Shown here piece by piece: positions 1 through 8,919 of a stretch of 46,899 bases of DNA. The notes below the pieces were generated by a model. The model had not been told where the DNA came from and searched no databases. It saw nothing but the letters and a program-made list of their open reading frames with translations. The stretch's first letter is position 1, and every line of letters starts with the position of its first letter. The stretch is from assembly GCA_038562555.1 (NCBI GenBank), contig JBCFBK010000047.1, forward strand, positions 1-46,899, in the 5' to 3' direction. This stretch comes from JBCFBK01 sp038562555 (GTDB lineage Bacteria > Bacteroidota > Bacteroidia > Bacteroidales > Prolixibacteraceae). Position numbers and translations under genes: made by a program.

Positions 1-345
1 GGTAAGATCGTGCTGAAAACGGGCCGTATCGAGCCCGATCTGAGGCAAATAGGTCGTGACCGGATCGCCTACATCATCCTTTTTATATTGGCCGAGGGGA
101 AGGTCCGCCCGTTTATAATAGGTGTTGATAGCATCGCAAACACCGACGCCCTCTTTTATTTTCCCGGAACTATATATGACACCCAGCAGAACTACTTCGC
201 CCTTATCTGCCAGCTTGTGCAGTACCGCCAGAGCGCCGGCATCGTCACAATCGGAACCGATATCGGTATCAAAAATCACCCGGGGCTGGGCCCATAGTGC
301 GGTCGTTGTAAAAAGGATCCAAACAAAGCATAAAAAGTGTTTCAT
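1..345 (-). CDS. Secreted inosine/uridine-preferring nucleoside hydrolase family protein, C-terminus cut off by the window edge
   Basis: The minus strand opens at 345 with MKHFLCFVWILF, a typical Sec signal peptide ending near ALWAQ, and stays open to base 1 (115 codons). Just after the signal is DTDIGSDCDDAGAL, which matches the Ca2+-binding DxDxxxDD signature at the N-terminus of the IUNH family; these enzymes cleave the N-glycosidic bond of ribonucleosides. Secreted members are common in Bacteroidota uptake loci. The gene lies downstream of the SusD gene on the same strand but beyond a terminator-like hairpin at 434-466, so it may be read through or carried by its own transcript. The active-site remainder lies outside the window, so true nucleoside specificity cannot be judged. 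Confidence 0.8.
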   Translation of the reverse strand, partial: MKHFLCFVWILFTTTALWAQPRVIFDTDIGSDCDDAGALAVLHKLADKGEVVLLGVIYSSGKIKEGVGVCDAINTYYKRADLPLGQYKKDDVGDPVTTYLPQIGLDTARFQHDLT

Positions 346-433
346 TTTTTCAGAATAAGTTGATATTGAAGCTCTCAGCCCGGATGCTTTTATTCAAATG
401 ATCCGTTTTGAAAAGGGTAGAAAAAGGTTAAAC

Positions 434-466
434 CCACAAGCAATCCAGTCGACTGCTTGTGGTTTT
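434..466 (-). terminator. Hairpin downstream of the first SusD gene
   Basis: CCACAAGCA (434-442) and TGCTTGTGG (454-462) are perfect 9-bp arms around an 11-nt loop that contains GTCGAC. In the minus direction the stem is followed after a few bases by a T run (TTTAACCTTTTT). In the plus direction TTTT follows directly, so it could act in both directions. It separates the SusC/SusD pair from the nucleoside hydrolase gene. Confidence 0.55.
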
Positions 467-515
467 AAGATTATTGCGTCATTAAACGCTTGATATAACT
501 GACTCCCGCCCCTCC

Positions 516-2115
516 TCAATTGTATGCGTTATTCAGGTCCTGTTCTTTTACCGGTACCGGCCAGATAAAACTTTTGTCGGTATATGGAACTGACCCGGGA
601 CCACGGTCGCCGTTAGGTACATCAACTTTTAACCCGCGCAGGTAATCGATGCGATCACCCTCGCAAAACATTTCAATCAGTCGCTCGTCACCAATCATTT
701 GTTCGGTAATGTTTGCCGAAGTAGCAAAATGATAGGACTCTTCATAAGTGACGCCAGCGACTCCGGCATCCCAGGCACGTTTTCGCACAACGTTCAGGTC
801 GTTGGCCGCAGCCTGTTTGTTCCCTTCTTTAAATAAGCATATGGCGCGGGTCAGGTATATTTCAGCCAAACGGATTTGGGGAACATTAGTGTAGCCAATA
901 CCGGGTCCCCGGAAATATTTATTTGCAACCAGCGTACGCCATGTCAAATTAACACGGGTTTCATAGTATCGTCCGGGAACACGTTCAGATTCGGGAACAT
1001 TCGCAGGTTCACGTACGGCAATTAGCTGTTGAAAACGTTTATCGATCCGGGCGGTGACATTGATCGTTGTATCTGTTTTGGGATTGTTCATCCATCCGAT
1101 ACGCTGTAAAGTTCCATAGTCCATATGCGTTGCGACCCACGGGACCGGATTTGCCTCCAGCAGATGGCTAAAAGTGGCGGCATGCAGGTTTCTTCTTCCA
1201 TACGTCCGGTCGTAGCAAGGCACCCAGAGGATTGTTTCTTTGCCTCGGGACAAGGTGCTTTTATTGAACGCTTCGATCGGATCTTCAGTCAAATTGTAGT
1301 CGCCTCCATTTTCGTTGATCACAAAATCAGCGTATTCTTTTGCTTTTGCATAATCCCCACGGGCAAACCAGGCACGGCATAACATGGCTGCAGCAGCAAA
1401 TTTAGTTGCCCGCCCGGCCTGATAGGACGGATGCATTTTCCCGGCAATATATCTTTCAGGTAACAACGCATATGCTTTCTCAAAATCTGCAACAATCTGA
1501 TCCCAGATTTCCTGCACAGTTCCCATTTTAGGATTGGTAGCATCTTCGTAAGAACTGGCCCGTGTAATTCTTAGCGGAATTTGCTGCTTGTCATTTGGAC
1601 CTCCGGGAAGGTAGGGATCACAGAAAATAGTTGCATTCATGTAATAAGCAAATCCACGAATAAAATGAAGTTCTCCGACAATCCGATCCAGGTTGTACTG
1701 TTTGTCATCCTCGCTTAGCACAGAAAAAGGTTCACCATCTTTTTCTTCCACAAACTGAAGAGCATCATTGACAGAGGAAATAGACTGGTAGACGTTGGAG
1801 AACAGATTGTCTGTAAATTCCCTGTTGCTTTCCGTGTCACGGTACCACCCCCAGGTTCCGTCTCCCGGGGTGGACCAGGCCACATCATCGGCCACAGCAT
1901 TNNNNNNNNNNATTTCTAAACAAATACCAGTAGTTATACACATTTCCCCAGTTGTTTGTAGCAAAAATTTTCTGAGAAGGTCCAATTACCGCCCGGTCAA
2001 ATTCCTCCAGCTTTGTCCAGGGACTTTCAACAGGTCTTTCCAATTCAAAAAATTCTCTGTTTTCACATGCAGAAAACAGCATAAAAAAAATGTAAGCCAG
2101 CAATATATTTTTCAT
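516..2115 (-). CDS. SusD/RagB-family nutrient-binding outer-membrane lipoprotein, interrupted by an assembly gap
   Basis: The start at 2115 gives MKNILLAYIFFMLFSACENR, a lipoprotein signal with Cys17. The part after the gap is typical SusD: TPR-like helices, a segment around VGELHFIRGFAYYMNATIF, and a C-terminal region with RLAEIYLTRAICLFKEGN, WDAGV and a closing WPVPVKEQDLN, the form usual at the C-terminus of SusD/RagB proteins. It would partner the SusC barrel encoded 12 bp upstream and lid the transporter. Reading frames on either side of the ten N at 1902-1911 differ, because the run is a placeholder of unknown size; I treat this as one gene, not a frameshift. Excluding the gap the length is near 530 aa, normal for the family. 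Substrate unknown. Confidence 0.9.
1902..1911. other. Assembly gap (ten N)
   Basis: Ten undetermined bases lie inside the SusD gene. Ten is not a multiple of three, which explains the apparent frame change. The real missing length is unknown, so residue numbering of the SusD protein after this point is not reliable. Confidence 0.98.
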
Positions 2116-2127
2116 TTGTATAATTTT

Positions 2128-5100
2128 TTAAAATTTAACCGACAATCCCACGCTTGCCGAAAATAACTGCGGCAAATCCCATTGCTCAACAAATCCTTGC
2201 CCTTCCGGATCCCAGCCGGGATAATCGGTAAGCGTATACAGGTTTTCGAGCGTTCCATAAATCCTCACATCTTTGAATAATTTGAATCGGTTTGATTTTG
2301 GCATGGTGTAGCCCAGCGTAATCGCTTTCAGTTTAATAAAGTCGCCTTTAAAGAGGAACTGATTAGTCCAAATTCGTGGATCACCCAGTCCCAGGATAGT
2401 TCCGTCTTCCATTTTTACATTGCCATTCCAGGTCAGGCGCTGGTATTTGGCGTTATCACCTGGTTTTTTCCAATAATTATTATAAACGTCAAGCAGTTGT
2501 TCACCGTCATCATTCTGACCGGCAATATTTCGCATGAAGTTATCCAGGATATAATTTCCTCCTGAAAAAGTAACCAGTACGCTCAAATCAAACGCTTTGC
2601 AGGTAAACCGGTTGGTGATGCCTCCGTAATATTTCGGAGTTCTGCTTTTCCCTTCGTGGTGGAAAACATTCGCGTTGGCGTTGGCATTGTTTGCAATCAG
2701 AAGTACATCGTTACCCGAGTCATCTTTCAAACGGCGGGTTTTCCCTGTTTCGTTGTAATATTCCGTATCCAGTGCATAAATTTGCGAGATACCGGTTTGG
2801 GAGTCAACCCCGGCGAAATCGGCCAGATAATATTCCTTAACACCATGACCGACTTTTGAGATATAAGGCCTTTCTGTCATTCCTTTTCCAGCCTGATCTA
2901 CATCAGGGGTTAACTTTTTCACTTCGTTGTGATTATACGATAGATTGAGGGTTGTTTGCCACTTGAAGTTTTTTGATTGCAGGTTGGTAGACGTGAAACT
3001 CAATTCAACGCCGGAATTGACGAGGTCTCCGATATTTCCATAGATAGAACCGATTCCGGACGAAGGAGGCAGTGAACTGGCCAGGAGAAGGTCTTTAACA
3101 TATTTATTGTAATAAGCCAGTGAGCCGTCGATCCTGTGGTTGAAGAATCCAAAGTCAAGCCCTATGTCAAAGTTATTGGTCGTCTCCCATGTTAAATTTG
3201 TTACACCAATGGAAGTGATCAGGGTACCGTTGTTCCCCAGCACGTCAGCGCTTCCGTAAGCCGATCCCGTGGAATAGCCTGATACATCAAGTTTGGAAGG
3301 GATATTTGCGTTTCCGGTCTGGCCAAAGCTTCCTCTGAGTTTCAGAAAATGCTTGTTGCCGGACAGGCCCATAAAGGCTTCATCAGAAAGGATCCAACCT
3401 GCGGAGAAAGCCACGAAGCTTCCCCACCGGTAATCGGGAGTAAACACAGAAGATCCATCACGCCGGATACTGACCCCGAGCAGATATTTGTCTTTGAACT
3501 TGTAATTTGTCCTTCCAAAATAAGCCAGGAGATAGCGCTCACTGTTCAGCCCCGAATACATGCTCGTTAAGACAGAAGGAGTCCCCAACTGGTGGTAGTT
3601 TCCAATCAGGTCTTCTCCTTGCATATTACGGTACCATGTTGTTGACTTTTGAGATTCTGCTCCTCCGACCATGTTGACCGAGTGATTACCTATGGTTTTG
3701 TCGTAGGTGAGATATAAATTATAGTTAACTGTTTTTGCGGTAGAGGCATTGTCCTGTGCCATAGATCCTTCCCAACGAATTTTGTCGGAAACCCAGAAGT
3801 TTCTGTTAGCCTGCATAAAGTCAACGGACAATTCGGACCTTGCGGAAAGTCCGTTAACAAAAGGGAAGGCGTATTGAGCATACATACTGGCCAGGACGCG
3901 GTACATATCCAGGTCCTCGGTCATGTTTGCCGGATCGCTTGTAGCAACAGGGTTGCCTGCGTAAGGGTTATAGTACAGACGGGGGTCGGCGACACTGTAA
4001 ACCGGCTGGAAAGGAACCGTCTTGTTGTTGACGTAGCTGAAACCTCCGCTGGTGCCTTCTTTGTTTCCGCTGTCGGTATAGATGTTGTTTTTGCCACGGT
4101 TGCTTTTCGATAACGAAAGGTTGATCTTGGTTCCAAGCTCAAGCGACCCCGTGGGCTTCAAATCAAGGTTTGCCCGAAGTCCATAACGTTCCAGATTCTC
4201 ATTGTCCATAACACTTTTGTCATTCCTGTAATTTCCGGAAATGTAATACCTGGCCCTTTCGTCTCCGCCAACAGATGAAAGATTCACATTCTGGAAACTG
4301 CCTTTTCGCATTACTTCCTTTCTCCAATCCGTATCGATTTTCTCCGCTTCTTCACGAGGCAGGAATTCGGTGGCATAAGGAAAGGCAGCGTAAAAGTCGG
4401 ACATTTCATACCTGCCAAGTCCGTAGGCCTCTTTTTCTTCATCCTTCATCTGAAACCACTGTCTGGTACTAATAAATTCCACCTGCTGGAAAGGCAAATC
4501 GGAAATGCCCGTACTGTAGTCGATATTTACAGAAGCTTTGCCGCCTCCGCCCGATTTAGTCGTGATCATGATAACCCCGTTTGAACCCCGGGAACCATAA
4601 ATCGAAGTGGCTGCCGCATCTTTAAGCACCTGAATAGACTCAATGTCGGCGGGGTTGATCAGCGCCATGGGCGACTGGGCTGCAGAACCATTATTATCGA
4701 TCGTGACATCGGTAATCACAGGCACGCCATCAATAATCCACAAGGGACTTGTTCCGGCACTGATTGAACTTAAGCCTCTGACTTTAATATCAACTGTGGC
4801 ACCCAGCCTGCCAGATAAAGACTGCACGCTAACCCCGGCCGCCTGACCCTGCAGCAGTGAGTTGAAGTTTGTTGATCCCGTAGGCCTTTCTATCGCATCA
4901 GCTCTTACAGTTGAAATGCTCCCGATCACATCGCGCTTTTTCAAGGTTCCATATCCCACAGCCACGACTTCTTCAATGCCAATGGCGTCCTCTTCCATGG
5001 TTATATTAATGGCCGAGTTTCCGGCAACCGGAACTTCCTGCGTTTTCATGCCCACAAAGGAGAAAACCAATGTGGCATCGGAAGGGACGTTTGCCAGTGA

Positions 5101-5613
5101 GTACCTGCCACCAACATCGGTGATCGACCCCACCGAGCTACCTTTAATAATCACCGTAACCCCTGGAAGCGGTTCCCCGGAAGAATCGGTTACCATTCCG
5201 GAAACGGATTTTTGCTGTCGGACTACTCCCTGCGAAATGTCCGGGGCGGGCTGAATAACGATTTGCCGGTCCATGACAGTGAACTCCACATCCTGTCCTT
5301 TAAATAACTTGCCGAGAATCTGTTCAATGGATTCATTCGAGGCAGCGATATCCACCTTCCGGTTAACATCGACCAGCTTGCTGTTAAAAAGGAAATAGTA
5401 TTCACTCTGGTTTTCAATGTCATACAAGACGTCCTTGATAGTCGAATTCTTCAGGTTTAAACTGAGCCGTGCAGACTGGGAATACGTCTTTATAGCAAAA
5501 ACCTGTGTTATAGAGAGAAAAAGTAAAAATAGTGTGAGTCGCATAACTCTTAAAATTTTTGAGGATAAGGCAAAAGATGCCCATACCCGTTTTTGTAACG
5601 ATTTTTTTTTCAT
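2128..5613 (-). CDS. SusC/RagA-family TonB-dependent outer-membrane transporter with STN signalling domain
   Basis: 1161 aa. Order of parts: signal/membrane segment ending near residue 40, STN (secretin/TonB N-terminal) domain at about 48-121, carboxypeptidase-regulatory-like domain at about 137-208 (SGEPLPGVTVIIKGSSVG), TonB box EEVVAVGYG at about 214-222, plug at about 225-355 including DAAATSIYGSRGSNGVIMI, then a large beta-barrel ending in an aromatic FSASVGLSVKF. The STN domain is what lets substrate occupancy be relayed to a FecR anti-sigma factor, which fits the sigma and FecR genes just upstream (5710-7378). It forms a complex with the SusD lipoprotein encoded 12 bp downstream. The substrate cannot be read from sequence. 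Confidence 0.95.
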   Translation of the reverse strand: MKKKSLQKRVWASFALSSKILRVMRLTLFLLFLSITQVFAIKTYSQSARLSLNLKNSTIKDVLYDIENQSEYYFLFNSKLVDVNRKVDIAASNESIEQILGKLFKGQDVEFTVMDRQIVIQPAPDISQGVVRQQKSVSGMVTDSSGEPLPGVTVIIKGSSVGSITDVGGRYSLANVPSDATLVFSFVGMKTQEVPVAGNSAINITMEEDAIGIEEVVAVGYGTLKKRDVIGSISTVRADAIERPTGSTNFNSLLQGQAAGVSVQSLSGRLGATVDIKVRGLSSISAGTSPLWIIDGVPVITDVTIDNNGSAAQSPMALINPADIESIQVLKDAAATSIYGSRGSNGVIMITTKSGGGGKASVNIDYSTGISDLPFQQVEFISTRQWFQMKDEEKEAYGLGRYEMSDFYAAFPYATEFLPREEAEKIDTDWRKEVMRKGSFQNVNLSSVGGDERARYYISGNYRNDKSVMDNENLERYGLRANLDLKPTGSLELGTKINLSLSKSNRGKNNIYTDSGNKEGTSGGFSYVNNKTVPFQPVYSVADPRLYYNPYAGNPVATSDPANMTEDLDMYRVLASMYAQYAFPFVNGLSARSELSVDFMQANRNFWVSDKIRWEGSMAQDNASTAKTVNYNLYLTYDKTIGNHSVNMVGGAESQKSTTWYRNMQGEDLIGNYHQLGTPSVLTSMYSGLNSERYLLAYFGRTNYKFKDKYLLGVSIRRDGSSVFTPDYRWGSFVAFSAGWILSDEAFMGLSGNKHFLKLRGSFGQTGNANIPSKLDVSGYSTGSAYGSADVLGNNGTLITSIGVTNLTWETTNNFDIGLDFGFFNHRIDGSLAYYNKYVKDLLLASSLPPSSGIGSIYGNIGDLVNSGVELSFTSTNLQSKNFKWQTTLNLSYNHNEVKKLTPDVDQAGKGMTERPYISKVGHGVKEYYLADFAGVDSQTGISQIYALDTEYYNETGKTRRLKDDSGNDVLLIANNANANANVFHHEGKSRTPKYYGGITNRFTCKAFDLSVLVTFSGGNYILDNFMRNIAGQNDDGEQLLDVYNNYWKKPGDNAKYQRLTWNGNVKMEDGTILGLGDPRIWTNQFLFKGDFIKLKAITLGYTMPKSNRFKLFKDVRIYGTLENLYTLTDYPGWDPEGQGFVEQWDLPQLFSASVGLSVKF

Positions 5614-5658
5614 ACTTTTGGTTTACTAAGTGTTTAAAAACTTACATGACTATGTCAG

Positions 5659-5692
5659 GGGGAAAAGGAATGGAGCAAACATTCCTTTCCCC
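5659..5692. promoter_or_regulatory. Strong hairpin between FecR and SusC genes
   Basis: The left arm 5659-5672 (GGGGAAAAGGAATG) pairs with 5680-5692 (CATTCCTTTCCCC), with one bulged A and a 7-nt loop. In the operon direction (minus) no U-run follows, so it is unlikely to be a plain terminator there; on the plus strand TTTTT follows, so it could stop antisense transcription. Its position suggests RNA processing or stabilisation separating low-level sigma/FecR message from highly expressed SusC/SusD (inference). Confidence 0.5.
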
Positions 5693-5709
5693 TTTTTAAG
5701 ATGCTCTCA

Positions 5710-6744
5710 TTATTTCTTCATTAGCTTTATGATTTGTTTTTCGTAACTCGTATCACTGAGCTTCTCCCGGGGCATCAGGTTAAAACTGATCGGAGCTGAA
5801 AGAGCCAGCATTTTTAATACCCGGTCAAGACTTTCTCCGGAAAAAGTGGCCGAATATTCATATCCCAAGATTTCATCATCTTCCACCTGAAATTCAACAT
5901 TATACCATCGCCCCAGCTTCTCTAAAACCGTTGCCATGGAATCGTCCCTGAAAATCAGCTTTCCCGATTTCCAGGCTACATATTTATCGAGATTCGTGCT
6001 GTTTTTTTCGATTGTTCTTCCCCGTTTTTTAAATACAGCCAGCTCTCCGGGCTTCAGTACGATTTTATTTTCGCCGTTCACCCTGCCTGAAATTTCGATC
6101 TCACCTTGTATCAGGGCCGTCTCAATCCGCTCATCTTCCGGATAGGCGCTGCAGTTGAATGAAGTTCCCAGAACCCGGACTGCAATGTCCGAAGCCGATA
6201 CTATAAAAGGTCTTTGCTTATCTTTTGTGACATCAAAGTAGGCTTCGCCCGTCAGTTCAACGACCCGTTCTTCTTCGCTGAACACGGCCGGGTATTTCAG
6301 GCGACTTCCGGCATTGAGCGATACGGTTGTTCCGTCGGGCAAGACCATCGACGAACGCATTCCCAGGGGGACTTCCACGGTATTATATACCAGCTGTCCA
6401 TCACCGTTCCCGTTCAGAATCCTGGCAGTGAAGAACCAGATGCCCGCCAGCAGTAACGGAATAAACAAGATTGCCGCGACCCGTTCGAGCGTTCTCAGGA
6501 CACCACCGGCCGGGAACCGGACAAAGAGTTTCGTTTCCACTTTCTTCAAAGCTTCCCTTTTGTTGATCTTTCTCATCCTGCGGTAATCGTCCATCGACTG
6601 CCACAGCTTTTGCTGTTCCTCATAAAAAGTCCGGTTCTGACGGTCCAGCAGCCATGTGTCCAATTCTATCCTCTCGAGGGAAGACAGCTCACCTTCAAAT
6701 TCCTTCAGAATGAGCAGTTCGTATGTCGTGCGATCATCGTTCAT
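5710..6744 (-). CDS. FecR-family anti-sigma factor
   Basis: 344 aa. A cytoplasmic N-terminal part (1-85) binds the sigma factor. One membrane helix lies at about 87-108 (AAILFIPLLLAGIWFF), followed by a periplasmic FecR domain at about 122-218 (LPDGTTVSLNAGSRLKYP; GEAYFDVTKDKQRPFIV; VLGTSFNCSAY) and a C-terminal DUF4974 segment at about 265-333. It lies 58 bp downstream of the sigma gene and 96 bp upstream of the STN-bearing SusC gene, the standard trans-envelope signalling order. In this family, substrate binding to SusC is passed through STN to FecR, which then frees the sigma factor. Confidence 0.93.
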   Translation of the reverse strand: MNDDRTTYELLILKEFEGELSSLERIELDTWLLDRQNRTFYEEQQKLWQSMDDYRRMRKINKREALKKVETKLFVRFPAGGVLRTLERVAAILFIPLLLAGIWFFTARILNGNGDGQLVYNTVEVPLGMRSSMVLPDGTTVSLNAGSRLKYPAVFSEEERVVELTGEAYFDVTKDKQRPFIVSASDIAVRVLGTSFNCSAYPEDERIETALIQGEIEISGRVNGENKIVLKPGELAVFKKRGRTIEKNSTNLDKYVAWKSGKLIFRDDSMATVLEKLGRWYNVEFQVEDDEILGYEYSATFSGESLDRVLKMLALSAPISFNLMPREKLSDTSYEKQIIKLMKK

Positions 6745-6802
6745 TTTTCCCGATTATATCCATACATACGTGGAGAATGTGGTTTACACGTATTGACCGG
6801 GA

Positions 6803-7378
6803 TCAAAAAATAAAAAAAAGCTGGAAGAGGTAGTCTTTGAGTTCCTTGCGAAGTATTTTCAGGGCGTTGGTAATCTGCGTTTCAACCGTTCGTTGTGATA
6901 ATTGCAGTTTTTGGGCAATTTCTTTTGAGTTCAGGCCCTCGAATCTGCTCAGTAAAAAAATTTCCCTGCAACGGTCGGGAAGCCTCCCAATGGCTGTTTC
7001 GATCATTTCTTTCAGTTCGCTTTCAGCCCAGAAATCTTCTCCGGCGTGAAAAGACTGGCGAATTTGGCGTTGCATATATTTCTCACGTGTTCCTTCTTTC
7101 CTGATCAGGTCGATACAACTGTTCCTGACTGCGTTGATCAGATGAAACCGGACCGAAGCCGTTTTGAGGTTCTGCCTGTTTTCCCACATCTTCACAAAGA
7201 CAGACTGGACAGTATCTTCGGCCGATCCCAGGTCGTGCAGGTAACGGTCGGCGAAAATCACCAGCGCAGAATAGTAATAGTCGAAAAGCTGTGTAAATAT
7301 CTTCCTGTCTCCTGCTTTTAATCTTTCCAGGAGAAAATTGCTGTCATGCTCTAAATTCTTGTCGGTTAGTGCGGTCAA
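6803..7378 (-). CDS. ECF-type RNA polymerase sigma factor
   Basis: 191 aa. Region 2 is seen around FTQLFDYYYSALVIFADRYL and AEDTVQSVFVKMWENR. Region 4 is seen around LPDRCREIFLLSRFEGLNSKEIAQ with the helix-turn-helix QLSQRTVETQITNALKILRKEL. It belongs to the Bacteroidota ECF group paired with FecR and should direct transcription of the SusC/SusD genes downstream. A possible -7 element of the housekeeping type (TACATTTG, minus strand, 7464-7471) lies about 90 bp upstream, but no clear -33 TTTG accompanies it. Confidence 0.93.
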   Translation of the reverse strand: MTALTDKNLEHDSNFLLERLKAGDRKIFTQLFDYYYSALVIFADRYLHDLGSAEDTVQSVFVKMWENRQNLKTASVRFHLINAVRNSCIDLIRKEGTREKYMQRQIRQSFHAGEDFWAESELKEMIETAIGRLPDRCREIFLLSRFEGLNSKEIAQKLQLSQRTVETQITNALKILRKELKDYLFQLFFIF

Positions 7379-7506
7379 TGTATCAGGTTTTATTCAGGCT
7401 GTTCCCCTTGAGCACAATCAGTGCCCAAATGAACCCCTTAAATAATGTCGACATAAGAAACAACAAATGTAAATGAATGCAAAAAATATCTGATTAAAAA
7501 TTAAAG

Positions 7507-7532
7507 CCGGGAAAAAATTTACCTTATCCCGG
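7507..7532 (-). terminator. Probable terminator of the DUF4143 ATPase gene
   Basis: In the minus direction TCCCGG and CCGGGA arms (7527-7532 and 7507-7512) enclose a 14-nt loop ending in a T run, and CTTTAATTTTTAATC follows. It lies 25 bp past the stop codon of the ATPase gene. The short stem makes this moderate at best. Confidence 0.4.
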
Positions 7533-7557
7533 GAATTCTAAAAAACAGCGGATAGCT

Positions 7558-8763
7558 TCAATGCATTAAAAAATCACGAATAAATACGCTCTTTATTCCT
7601 TCATAGCTGCTACCGCTGAAATTTTCACCGGTTACTACGATCTTCGGATAGTTATCCTGTATTTTTAACAGGTTACCGAACTCCCTCTCTATTGTTTTCT
7701 CATCATTCAGCGCCAAAGTTACCTGTACATAAAGCTTTTCTGAACCTTTTTCACACACAAAATCGATTTCTGTAGAACCCCGCACTCCCACGTTCACCTG
7801 ATATCCCTGGTATAAAAGATGATTATAGACAATATTTTCCAGTATCTTTGCCCTGTCGGAAATCCTGTAGCCAACCACGATATTTCTGATACCCAAATTC
7901 TCAAAATAATACTTTTCACCAATCTCAAAAATCCGTTTTCCAACCAGGTCATACCGGTCCACCCGGTGGATCAAAAACGCGTTTGCCAGGTATTCTACAT
8001 AGTTTTGGATTTGGGTGACCGAAACCGAAGTATGCTGCGACTTCAAATAATCGCTGATGTTTTTCGCTGAGAAAAGAGATCCTGTGTTTTCCGCAAGAAA
8101 GCGAACAAGCCTTTCCAGGAAAACTGTATTGCGAAGATTATAACGGCTCACCACATCCCTGAAAACAATCGTTGAATAAATACTCTTCAGATATTCACCG
8201 GCCACTTCCTCGTTCAGCTGAAGATTGATCAAATAAGGCAACCCACCAAATCTCGCATAAAGATCAAAGGTTTTATCATTATCTTCCAGCTTATGAAAAT
8301 GAAGGAACTCCGGGTATGATAAGCTATACACCTTGAATTCGACATACCTCCCGCTGAGAAAAGTAGCCAGCTCACCCGATAACATCCTGGCATTACTTCC
8401 GGTGATATAGATATCATTACGCTCATCAAGCAACAACGAACGCAAAGCTTTTTCAAAATCGACAATGTCCTGGATCTCATCAATAAAAATGTAGTTTCGG
8501 CCGTCTTTCCTGCTTTTCTCAAGCACGTAATCATTTAATTCCGTGGCAGATTTAATAAAGTCAAAGAACATATCCTCCCGGTTAATATAAATGATGTGAG
8601 CATCATGCTCTTCATTCCGGATCTGGTCCATAAGCTGGAATAACAGGTAACTTTTCCCTACACGCCTCTGCCCCGTTAAAACTTTAACTAATGGCTTTTT
8701 CATGAAAGGAACTATCCGTGAAATATAACTATCTCTTTTTTTAATATGAGCAGGAATCTCCAT
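7558..8763 (-). CDS. ATP-binding protein of the AAA (AAA_14)/DUF4143 family
   Basis: 401 aa. The Walker A motif is GQRRVGKS at residues 31-38 and Walker B is YIFIDEIQDI at about 91-100, followed by a sensor-like YITGSNARML. The C-terminal third is DUF4143, a domain related to PD-(D/E)XK nucleases: ENIVYNHLLYQGY, then GSTEIDFVCEKGSEKLYVQV. The usual catalytic Lys of an ExK motif is replaced here (VQV), so nuclease activity is doubtful. These ATPases are abundant and patchily distributed in Bacteroidota and archaea and their role is not established; accessory or mobile-element-like functions have been suggested. It stands alone, transcribed divergently from the HAD phosphatase, with a long palindrome over its promoter. 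Confidence 0.88.
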   Translation of the reverse strand: MEIPAHIKKRDSYISRIVPFMKKPLVKVLTGQRRVGKSYLLFQLMDQIRNEEHDAHIIYINREDMFFDFIKSATELNDYVLEKSRKDGRNYIFIDEIQDIVDFEKALRSLLLDERNDIYITGSNARMLSGELATFLSGRYVEFKVYSLSYPEFLHFHKLEDNDKTFDLYARFGGLPYLINLQLNEEVAGEYLKSIYSTIVFRDVVSRYNLRNTVFLERLVRFLAENTGSLFSAKNISDYLKSQHTSVSVTQIQNYVEYLANAFLIHRVDRYDLVGKRIFEIGEKYYFENLGIRNIVVGYRISDRAKILENIVYNHLLYQGYQVNVGVRGSTEIDFVCEKGSEKLYVQVTLALNDEKTIEREFGNLLKIQDNYPKIVVTGENFSGSSYEGIKSVFIRDFLMH

Positions 8764-8792
8764 TACCGAAGTTTTATGTTTTAAACTATCCC

Positions 8793-8824
8793 CAAATATA
8801 CAAAAGTTTCAAGTATACTTGAAA
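8793..8824 (-). promoter_or_regulatory. Probable promoter of the DUF4143 ATPase gene
   Basis: On the minus strand TATATTTG (8793-8800) matches the Bacteroidota -7 consensus TAnnTTTG exactly, and TTTC (8821-8824) sits at a 20-bp spacing in place of TTTG. The predicted transcript start lies near 8786, about 23 nt before the ATG at 8763. The -33 box lies inside the palindrome 8795-8836, so a palindrome-binding protein would block this promoter. Confidence 0.6.
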
Positions 8825-8836
8825 TTTTTGTATATT
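8795..8836. promoter_or_regulatory. 42-bp near-perfect palindrome between divergent genes
   Basis: The centre TTTCAAGTATACTTGAAA (8807-8824) is a perfect 18-bp palindrome. Outside it, AATATACAAAA (8795-8805) pairs with TTTTGTATATT (8826-8836), and only the pair 8806/8825 fails. Total length is 42 bp with 20 of 21 pairs matched. A related half-site (AAAGTTTTAAGTAC) follows near 8845-8858. It overlaps the ATPase promoter and lies 83 bp upstream of the HAD start, which suggests an operator for a dimeric regulator. Confidence 0.75.
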
Positions 8837-8919
8837 ATTGCGAAAGTTTTAAGTACAATCAAAACATGCTGTTCACCGAAAACACTATCTTTACCGTTCT
8901 CATTGCAAAAACGCAAAAC

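Noticed and set aside
516..2115. Frameshift in the first SusD gene
   Set aside because: The frame change coincides with the ten-N placeholder, so it is an assembly gap of unknown length, not evidence of a broken gene.
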